A DNA stretch of 64,000 nt from Caulobacter soli. GTDB lineage: Bacteria > Pseudomonadota > Alphaproteobacteria > Caulobacterales > Caulobacteraceae. The notes beneath the pieces were generated by a model. It was not told the DNA's origin, did no database searches, and saw only the letters and a list, made by a program, of their open reading frames with translations. Position numbers and translations under genes: made by a program. The stretch is taken from the NCBI RefSeq assembly GCF_011045195.1, contig NZ_CP049200.1, positions 310,001 through 374,000 of the forward strand, read 5' to 3'. Position 1 is the stretch's first letter. Each line of letters begins with the position of its first letter. This document shows positions 57,638-64,000 of this stretch, piece by piece.

Positions 57638-60043
57638 CTAGAACCGCAAGGACACTTCGGCCCCGAATTCCTGCGGCCGCCCCGGCGTGTAACGATCGAT
57701 GCCGAAGCCGCCGAAGTAGCCCGTGCGGGCCACCTGGTAGAACTTGTCCAGGACGTTGGTCCCGTAGACGCTCGCCTTCCAGCCGCTGCTGGCGCGGGGC
57801 ACGTAGTCGAGCCGGAAGCCGACCAGCGCATAGGCCGGCAGCTTGCAAGTGAAGGTCGCGCCCGACGGGCAATCCCACTTGGAGCTGATGCCCTTGACGT
57901 CGACGGCGGGGGTCAGGGTGCCGCCGGCCTGGCCGACATGGATGTCATACTGGATCGCGGCGCTGTAGCTGACCTTCGGTGCGGTGTTGACCGGCGTGTC
58001 CAACGTCAGCGACACGGCGTTGGGAAAGATCTTGTCGTACTCCTGATGCAGGACCGCGACGTTGCCCCGGATCGTCAGGTCGCGCACCGGCCGCCAGAGG
58101 ACATCGCTCTCAAGACCCAGTTCATGGGCCGTGGCGGCGCTCTGGACCTGGCGGGTCGAAACCCCGCCGATCAGCACGTTCACGTTCGACTGGATGTCGC
58201 TGTACTTCTGATAGAAGCCCGACAGATTGAGCAGCAGGCTGCGCTCGAACAGCTCGGCCTTGATGCCGGCCTCGTACGACCACAGCTTTTCGGGGTTGTA
58301 GTAGGACAGGAACTTGCCGTCGGCCGGTTGCCCGCCCAGCTGCTGGTTGAACCCGCCCGCATTGTAGCCGTGCGCGGCCGACAGGTAGGTGAACACCTGG
58401 TCGTTCCAGCGATAGGACAGCTGGACCTTGGGGTCGAAGCCCTCCCAGCTATGGCTGTCGGCGGCGGTGAAGGCCGGACCGGCGCAGTTCTTCACCCCGC
58501 CCAGGAACGAGTTGATGAACCAGCCGCAGGTCAGGGTCTGGGGCGTGGTCGAGCCGGGCAGCGTGCCCACGAAGGTCTTGGTGGTGTCCTCGGCGAAGAA
58601 GACGTAGCTCGACCCGGCCTTGTGATCGTGGGTGTAGCGGCCGCCCACCGTCAGTTCCAGCTTGGGCGTGACCTTGTAGGACGCCTGCGCGAAGGCCGCA
58701 TAGCTCTCGTACTTCAGCGAGCTGTCATAGATATAGCCCAGCGGATCGATCCAGTCGGGCCCGGTGTCCTGCAGGAACGTCGTCTTCTGGTTGGCGTAGT
58801 AGAGGCCGCCCACGAAGTTGAGACGGTCGTCCAGCGCCGAGCCGCCCAGCGTCAGTTCCTGGGTGAACTGTTTGGTGCGGGTGTCGTCGTTCTCGGCGTA
58901 GATGTCGTTGGGGGTGTTGTCGCGGGGGGTGTAGTAGGCGGCGCGCGAGTCCCGGTAGGTCGTGACCGAGTGCAGCGCCAGATCGTCGGTGAGCTGATAG
59001 TTCAGCCGGTCATTGAACGTATAGACCCGCGTGTGGTTGTAGGGTCCCTGACCGGCGTAGCGCCCCGGCGTGGCCGAATCCCCGCCCTTGCCCAGATCGG
59101 TGATCAAGCTGCTGGTCGGCGCGCTCAGGGTCGCCCCGCCATAAACCTGATACTTCTTGCCCAGCACCGGATAGGCGTCGCAGTACGAGACGCTGTGCAG
59201 GGCGTTATAGTTCTGGATGTAGCCGGCGTTGTTGTCGCAGGCGATGGGAATGGTCGCGCCGCCGTCCGTGCGCGACTGGTTGTACTCGGCCAAGAGGTCG
59301 TTGGTCAGACGGCCCTGATCGAAGCGAAGCTGGCCGCGCACCGAGCGGTTGTCGATATCGCCGCTGCGGCCGTCATCCAGGACGTGGGTGATGAAGCCCT
59401 TGGCGTTCTGGGTCCGGAAGCTCAGGCGGCCGTAGAGCCCGTCGGCGATCGGCACGTTGAGCGCGCCCTCGGTGTCGATCCTGTCGTAGCTGCCATAGCG
59501 GGCCTGCACGTAGCCGCCGAAGGTCCCGGTCGGCCGCTGGGTCGTCAGCAGCACCGCGCCGGCCGTCGTGTTCTTGCCAAACAACGTGCCTTGCGGGCCC
59601 TTGAGCACCTGCAGCGAGGCCAGGTCATAGAAGTAGAGATCGTTGCCCTCCTGGCGGCTGACATACATCTCGTCGACATAGAAGCCGGCCTTGGCGTCGG
59701 AGTTCACCTGGTTGGCGACCTGGCCGATGCCGCGGATCGTGAAGCTGGCCGAACCGGACTCCTGGGGCAGCACCTCCAGGTTCGGCACGGCGCCGCGCAG
59801 GTCTTGGAAGTTACGGACGTTCTGCTGGGCAAGATTGGCGCCCGACAGCACCGTGGCCGACACCGGCGTCGTCGCCAGCTTCTCGGTGCGCTTGCGCGCC
59901 GTCACCACGATCTCGCTGACTTCCGGGGCGCTCACGCCTTCCGAAGCCGAGACGTCCTTCGCCAGGGCGGCGCCGCCCAAGAGGCTGACGGCCAGCGCCG
60001 CGCTCGACACCGAAATCCACACATTCGTCTTTGTTCTTGTCAT
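57638..60043 (-). CDS. TonB-dependent receptor (outer membrane)
   Basis: An 801-residue receptor of a different subfamily from the other three. It has a signal peptide (VWISVSSAALAVSLLGGAAL), TonB-box SEIVVTARKR, plug (FTIRGIGQVANQVNSDAKAG, LQVLKGPQGTLFGKNTTAGA) and a barrel ending FGAEVSLRF. Sphingomonad/Caulobacter receptors of this kind often import plant or aromatic compounds. The start at 60043 gives a clean signal. It is divergent from the carboxymuconolactone-decarboxylase operon. A hairpin follows its stop. Confidence 0.92.
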   Translation of the reverse strand: MTRTKTNVWISVSSAALAVSLLGGAALAKDVSASEGVSAPEVSEIVVTARKRTEKLATTPVSATVLSGANLAQQNVRNFQDLRGAVPNLEVLPQESGSASFTIRGIGQVANQVNSDAKAGFYVDEMYVSRQEGNDLYFYDLASLQVLKGPQGTLFGKNTTAGAVLLTTQRPTGTFGGYVQARYGSYDRIDTEGALNVPIADGLYGRLSFRTQNAKGFITHVLDDGRSGDIDNRSVRGQLRFDQGRLTNDLLAEYNQSRTDGGATIPIACDNNAGYIQNYNALHSVSYCDAYPVLGKKYQVYGGATLSAPTSSLITDLGKGGDSATPGRYAGQGPYNHTRVYTFNDRLNYQLTDDLALHSVTTYRDSRAAYYTPRDNTPNDIYAENDDTRTKQFTQELTLGGSALDDRLNFVGGLYYANQKTTFLQDTGPDWIDPLGYIYDSSLKYESYAAFAQASYKVTPKLELTVGGRYTHDHKAGSSYVFFAEDTTKTFVGTLPGSTTPQTLTCGWFINSFLGGVKNCAGPAFTAADSHSWEGFDPKVQLSYRWNDQVFTYLSAAHGYNAGGFNQQLGGQPADGKFLSYYNPEKLWSYEAGIKAELFERSLLLNLSGFYQKYSDIQSNVNVLIGGVSTRQVQSAATAHELGLESDVLWRPVRDLTIRGNVAVLHQEYDKIFPNAVSLTLDTPVNTAPKVSYSAAIQYDIHVGQAGGTLTPAVDVKGISSKWDCPSGATFTCKLPAYALVGFRLDYVPRASSGWKASVYGTNVLDKFYQVARTGYFGGFGIDRYTPGRPQEFGAEVSLRF

Positions 60044-60649
60044 TCCCCCGACCCCTGCCGCGACGCAGCGCAACGCTGCGTTGGTTACTCCTACTGGTTT
60101 GGTGGACAATTGGGTCGCAGAAAAAGTTCACGCGCCTAGAGCCCAGGTATCCCTGGTCAGATCGCGGCTAGCGCCTCCAGCCCCCCCCCAAGCGCCTTGA
60201 GCAAAGCGGGATCGACCATACCCGCTGCAACGATAGGAAATCCTCCAGGGTTCGTGTACGGGCCCCGCCTATCGTGAGAAAAACTCGTGCCGCATGACGG
60301 GGCCGAAACCTGGAAGGGCGCGGCGAAACAATCGGGTGCTCGAAGAATCCATCCGGACAGGTTGCGGCGTCGTCCTAAAGCGGCGCGGTCGCAAGGAATG
60401 GCGCGCTGCGTCGGCCTCGCTCCACAATCCAGCACCCAAGGGGCGCCGCAGACCGCCTCGCGCGTCGGGTCTGCGGAGATTGGGCGGCTAAACTGACGTT
60501 CCCGACGCCCTATTGGATGGGACCGGGGTGCGTTCGCGTTCAACAAGACCTGAACGCCGCGAAGCCGCCACGATCTGGGGAGCTTGCTGCACCGCACCAT
60601 CTGACGATGGTCAGGTTGGTCGTCGCCCCAATCCCCGGAAGGATCCCTG
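60044..60649. other. Intergenic region upstream of the CMD-patatin-bdhA operon
   Basis: 606 bases without an intact gene. The minus strand at 60157-60260 reads FPIVAAGMVDPALLKALGGG, then LEALAAI at a stop, and looks like the end of a lost gene, interrupted upstream. It includes a run of nine C at 60181-60189. A perfect 9-base-pair hairpin CCGCAGACC-N13-GGTCTGCGG lies at 60446-60476, 174 bases before the CMD start, perhaps a leader structure or the end of the lost transcript. Confidence 0.4.
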
Positions 60650-61216
60650 ATGCGCCTGCCTCTGATCGCGCCCGCCGACCTCACCCCCGAGCAGAAACCC
60701 CTCTACGACGACATGCGACAGGGGATCGCCGGCCACTTCAACGCCTTCAAGGTCGAGCGCGAGGACGGCGCGCTGATGGGCCCCTGGAACCCTTGGCTGC
60801 ACGAGCCGTCGATCGGCAAGGCGATCTGGGACTTCACCCTGGCCATGACCGCCAATGCGGTGCTGGCCGACAATGTCCGGCAGATCGCCATCCTTGTGGT
60901 CGGCGCCCGCTACGACGCCGCTTACGAGATCTACGCCCACATCGCCGTCGCCGAGAAGGAAGGCATGCCGGCCGAGCGCCTGGCCACCCTGGTCGCCGAC
61001 CTCAAGCCCAACGACCTGGCCAAGGACGAGAGTGTCGCCTTCGACGTGGCCTACGCCCTAAGCCGCGGCGGCGTGCTGCCCGAGCCGCTCTACGCCCTGG
61101 CGGTCAAGACCTTCGGCCAGCACGGGACCAACGAGCTGATCTATCTTGTCGGCCTCTACGCCCTGGTCTCGGTGACGCTGAACGGCTTCAACGTGCCGGT
61201 CCCCGAACGTGAGTAG
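60650..61216 (+). CDS. Carboxymuconolactone decarboxylase family protein
   Basis: A 188-residue protein of the CMD/AhpD-like fold: PWNPWLHEPSIGKAIWDFTL, NVRQIAILVVGARYDAAYEI and YAHIAVAEKEGM, with the conserved His after the aromatic cluster. The AhpD CxxC is absent, so it is not a peroxidase partner. Family members decarboxylate or isomerise small lactones. It starts the operon with patatin and bdhA; its stop overlaps the patatin GTG by 8 bases. Confidence 0.85.
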   Translation: MRLPLIAPADLTPEQKPLYDDMRQGIAGHFNAFKVEREDGALMGPWNPWLHEPSIGKAIWDFTLAMTANAVLADNVRQIAILVVGARYDAAYEIYAHIAVAEKEGMPAERLATLVADLKPNDLAKDESVAFDVAYALSRGGVLPEPLYALAVKTFGQHGTNELIYLVGLYALVSVTLNGFNVPVPERE

Positions 61217-62408
61217 TCGCCCGCAGAAGGCCGCCGCGCCGCCTGAGAAGCCCAAGGCCAACGCCACCGCCTTCGAGAGCGTGACGCTGCTTCTGCAAGG
61301 CGGCGGCGCGCTTGGCGCCTACCAGGCGGGAGTCTACGAGGCCTTGCTGGAGGCCAATGTCGAGCCGACCTGGATCGCCGGCATTTCGATCGGGGCGATC
61401 AACAGCGCCATCATCGCCGGCAACGCCCGGGAAAACCGCATCGCCCGGCTGCGCGAGTTCTGGGAGATCGTCAGCGCGCCCCGCGACGGCGGTTTGTCGA
61501 GCTTCTGGTCAGACATGCTGAACGGCGACGCGGCGCGCGGCTGGGTCAACCAGCTGGCGGCCGGCGAGATCATGGCCAAGGGCGTGGCCGGCTTCTTCCA
61601 GCCCCGCGTGCCGCCGCCTTTCCTGATGCCGGCCGGGGTGAGCGGATCGACCAGCTGGTACGACACCTCGGCCCTGCGCCCCACCCTGGAGCGGCTGGTC
61701 GACTTCGACCGCATCAACGCCAGAACCATGCGCTTCAGTGTCGGGGCCGTGAACGTGCGAACCGGAAACTTCGCCTATTTCGACAACGAGACCGACACGA
61801 TCCGGCCCGAGCACATCATGGCCAGCGGCGCCCTGCCCCCGGCCTTCGAGGCGATCGAGATCGACGGTGAGTTCTACTGGGACGGCGGCATGGTCTCCAA
61901 CACCCCGCTGGACTGGGTGCTGTCGGCGCGGTCGGACCTCGACACCCTGATCTTCCAGGTCGACCTGTGGAGCGCCCAGGGCGTGCTGCCGCGCGACCTG
62001 TCGGAGGTGGCGGTGCGGATGAAGGAGGTGCAGTTCTCCAGCCGCACCCGCGCGGCCACTGACAGCTTCAAGAAGCTGCAGAAGATGCGCGCCGCGTTCA
62101 ACGAGCTGCTGGCCCAGATGCCGCCCGAACTGGCCGCCACGCCCCAGGCGCGGCTGCTGGCCGAGGCCTCCGACCCGGCCGTCTACAACATCGTTCAGCT
62201 GGTCTATCGCTCGGCCACCTATGAGGGCCAGTCCAAGGACTACGAGTTCTCGCGCCGGACGATGGAAGAGCACTGGGCGGCCGGTCGCCGCGACGCCTTG
62301 GCCACTCTGTCCCACCCCGAGGTCCTGACCCCGCCGACGGCGGCCCATTCGGTCCAGACCTTCGATTTCACCGCCCCCACGCCCTCCCCCGCAAAGGATC
62401 GACCATGA
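61209..62408 (+). CDS. Patatin-like phospholipase
   Basis: A 399-residue patatin-domain hydrolase with a DUF3734-type C-terminus. The oxyanion loop is [20 protein letters not shown], the nucleophile elbow is [15 protein letters not shown] (GxSxG), and the catalytic Asp is in [14 protein letters not shown]. The enzyme cleaves acyl esters of lipids or possibly PHB-type polyesters. The start is GTG at 61209 and the stop overlaps bdhA (ATGA). Pairing with 3-hydroxybutyrate dehydrogenase suggests a role in PHB or acyl turnover. Confidence 0.9.
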   Translation: MSSRPQKAAAPPEKPKANATAFESVTLLLQGGGALGAYQAGVYEALLEANVEPTWIAGISIGAINSAIIAGNARENRIARLREFWEIVSAPRDGGLSSFWSDMLNGDAARGWVNQLAAGEIMAKGVAGFFQPRVPPPFLMPAGVSGSTSWYDTSALRPTLERLVDFDRINARTMRFSVGAVNVRTGNFAYFDNETDTIRPEHIMASGALPPAFEAIEIDGEFYWDGGMVSNTPLDWVLSARSDLDTLIFQVDLWSAQGVLPRDLSEVAVRMKEVQFSSRTRAATDSFKKLQKMRAAFNELLAQMPPELAATPQARLLAEASDPAVYNIVQLVYRSATYEGQSKDYEFSRRTMEEHWAAGRRDALATLSHPEVLTPPTAAHSVQTFDFTAPTPSPAKDRP

Positions 62409-63187
62409 GCCTTCAAGACAAGGTCGCCGTCATCACCGGCGCCGCCAGCGGCATCGGCAAGGACATCGCCAAGGAATTCCTGGCCAGTGGCGCCAAGGTG
62501 GCCATCGCCGACCTCAATATCGAGGCGGCCAACGCCACCGCCCTGGAGTTCGATCCGAGCGGCGAACGCGCCTTCGGCGTCTCGATGGACGTCACCGACG
62601 AGGCCCAGGTCGAGGCCGGCATCGCCGCCGTCGCCGCCAAGTTCGGCGGCATCGACATCTTGGTCTCCAATGCCGGCATCCAGATCGTCGGCCCCATCGA
62701 GACCTACAAGTTCGCCGACTGGAAGAAGTTGCTGGCCATCCACCTGGACGGCGCCTTCCTGACCACCCGCGCCTGCTTGCAGCATATGTACGCCCAAGGG
62801 CGCGGCGGCAGTGTGATCTATATGGGCTCGGTGCACTCCAAGGAGGCCTCGGTGCTCAAGGCCCCCTACGTCACCGCCAAACACGGGCTGGAAGGACTGG
62901 CCAAGGTGGTGGCCAAAGAAGGCGCAAAGCACGGCGTGCGCGCCAATGTCATCTGTCCCGGCTTCGTCCGCACGCCGCTGGTCGAGAAGCAGATCCCCGA
63001 ACAGGCCAAGGAGCTTGGCATCAGCGAGGAAGACGTCATCAAGACCGTGATGCTCAAGGACACCGTCGACGGCGAATTCACCACCGTCGACGACGTGGCC
63101 CGCACGGCGGTGTTCCTGGCCGGGTTCCCGACCAACGCCCTGACTGGCCAGTCGATCGTGGTCAGCCATGGCTGGTTCATGCAGTAG
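62405..63187 (+). CDS. bdhA: D-3-hydroxybutyrate dehydrogenase
   Basis: The 260-residue SDR closely matches bacterial Bdh[41 protein letters not shown], the catalytic [20 protein letters not shown] (SxxYxxxK with the BdhA-type HSKEAS) and [20 protein letters not shown]. The C-terminus [11 protein letters not shown] is diagnostic. It oxidises D-3-hydroxybutyrate to acetoacetate with NAD, using PHB breakdown products. It is translationally coupled to the patatin gene. Confidence 0.95.
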   Translation: MSLQDKVAVITGAASGIGKDIAKEFLASGAKVAIADLNIEAANATALEFDPSGERAFGVSMDVTDEAQVEAGIAAVAAKFGGIDILVSNAGIQIVGPIETYKFADWKKLLAIHLDGAFLTTRACLQHMYAQGRGGSVIYMGSVHSKEASVLKAPYVTAKHGLEGLAKVVAKEGAKHGVRANVICPGFVRTPLVEKQIPEQAKELGISEEDVIKTVMLKDTVDGEFTTVDDVARTAVFLAGFPTNALTGQSIVVSHGWFMQ

Positions 63188-63232
63188 AGATAGGCAGCTT
63201 GGCCTTCTCTTCCGTCGCGTCGATCGGCTCGC

Positions 63233-64000
63233 CTAGGCGTCGGGTGCGAGCGCTTCCGCCATCTCACGTAGGCGAAAGACCATCTTCTGATCGCTCTCGG
63301 CCAGTTTTTCGTAGCCCGCCCACGCCATCTCCTCGCTCAGGCCCTCGCGACCAGTGATGACGTGCCGGATGGGGTCGAAGTGCTGGAGCTGACCGATGAA
63401 GTGGCGGTTGTAGTATCGCGCCTCATCCACGCTCATCATGGTGTTAGAGAACGCGCCGTCGAAGTTGCCTAGCGCCAGGATCACCAGCGTGCAGGGATCC
63501 AGAGGCAGCATGTCGACATAGGGCGTCATGCCCGGCAGCGGCATACTGAGCGCGGGGTTGGAGGGCGCGGAGATCGTGAGAACGGGCGTGGTTGAAGCCC
63601 GCAACGGGATTGGCGAGCGCAGCACCCAAAGCCCGCAGCTCTCGAACTCTTCGCGGCTCCACAGCATGTTGGCGGCCATCAGGTTCATGAACGCCTTGGC
63701 GCCACCAGGCCGAGCGCGGATCGCGGCGTACATCGTCCGCTCCTCGTCGGTGAACGGGATCTTGCTATTGGGATCGGCCGCCATTTCGATCAGCTCCAAC
63801 GAGGTCTGGAGCGCATGGGGCGTGCGGGCTTTGAAGTGCCGAACGAGCGCGTAGAGAACAGAGCGATCGCTGTGATCGAGGCTGTCTGAACGCCCCTCGG
63901 CGATCTTGCGCCAAGTGTCGCTTCTCGAAATCGGGGTTTCGATGCGCCTGTTGATCGTCGTCTCCACCGAGACCGGCGCGCCCTCGCCGTAGTGAACGTA
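63233..64000 (-). CDS. DUF4238-like hypothetical protein, 5' partial
   Basis: At least 255 residues; the minus-strand frame is still open at base 64000, so the GTG at 63967 is probably internal and the real start is outside the window. Segments such as SVLYALVRHFKARTPHALQT and LWVLRSPIPLRAS, and an ordered C-terminal part (NRHFIGQLQHFDPIRHVITG), recall DUF4238 proteins, but this is a weak recollection. Function unknown. It lies tail-to-tail with bdhA (46 bases apart). Confidence 0.5.
   Translation of the reverse strand, partial: YVHYGEGAPVSVETTINRRIETPISRSDTWRKIAEGRSDSLDHSDRSVLYALVRHFKARTPHALQTSLELIEMAADPNSKIPFTDEERTMYAAIRARPGGAKAFMNLMAANMLWSREEFESCGLWVLRSPIPLRASTTPVLTISAPSNPALSMPLPGMTPYVDMLPLDPCTLVILALGNFDGAFSNTMMSVDEARYYNRHFIGQLQHFDPIRHVITGREGLSEEMAWAGYEKLAESDQKMVFRLREMAEALAPDA

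Noticed and set aside
57375..57878. 167-codon minus-strand frame overlapping the end of the fourth TonB receptor
   Set aside because: It overlaps the conserved barrel end (AEVSLRF) in another phase and has no motifs.

Overview
The window is GC-rich, densely packed DNA with GTG and TTG starts, many ATGA stop/start overlaps, several large TonB-dependent receptors, and UrcA, BA14K and PHB-related genes. This points to an alphaproteobacterium of the Caulobacter type. The assignment is an inference from gene content and style. I found no rRNA, tRNA, CRISPR array, intact insertion sequence or replication origin.

Region 1 (1-5.4 kb) holds the end of a degenerate metallo-beta-lactamase-fold gene, a TetR regulator, an exported amidohydrolase, a CPBP membrane protease, and a divergent LysR/PhzF pair. 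A short remnant of a transporter gene lies beside the LysR gene. Region 2 (5.4-33 kb) is a scavenging district. Four lipoprotein or exported solute-binding proteins of the SsuA/NrtT type and one cytosolic PhnD-like protein sit with three TonB receptors, a lone SsuB-like ATPase, SsuD and an NtaA/SnaA/DszA-type flavin monooxygenase, a DszC/SfnB-like acyl-CoA-dehydrogenase-fold enzyme, an old yellow enzyme, a GST, SDRs and a desaturase. The likely theme is uptake and cleavage of sulfonates, sulfones or related organosulfur compounds. Receptor plus solute-binding-protein cassettes occur twice (TonB at 6424 with SBP at 5471; TonB at 30141 with SBP at 29176) and are clearly related to each other. 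No permease gene is present. A third receptor travels with an exported amine oxidase and an exported RidA. AT-rich islands with inverted repeats precede the receptor operons.

Region 3 (33-36.6 kb) has an aldolase II-type protein, an EmrB-like exporter, a MarR regulator, a candidate small RNA with a CCUCCC seed, and a Usp protein. Region 4 (36.7-41.8 kb) is the most unusual part: a PIN-like nuclease candidate, an Apea-like HEPN protein with an intact R-x4-H motif and an HNH-like protein sit side by side, followed by a three-gene membrane operon. This may be a nucleic-acid-targeting defence or stress module, but that is inference.

Region 5 (42-49.6 kb) has SDR/TetR, a stretch of decayed gene ends, UrcA, a two-component system next to an outer-membrane barrel, and BA14K. 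Region 6 (49.9-54.9 kb) has a low-complexity lipoprotein facing two overlapping genes for an exported trypsin-like and an exported subtilisin-like protease. Region 7 (55-57.4 kb) has less GC-rich stretches, small membrane proteins, a broken ParE toxin and a ribbon-helix-helix-like protein. Region 8 (57.6-64 kb) has a fourth TonB receptor divergent from a carboxymuconolactone-decarboxylase/patatin/3-hydroxybutyrate-dehydrogenase operon, then a gene running off the end.
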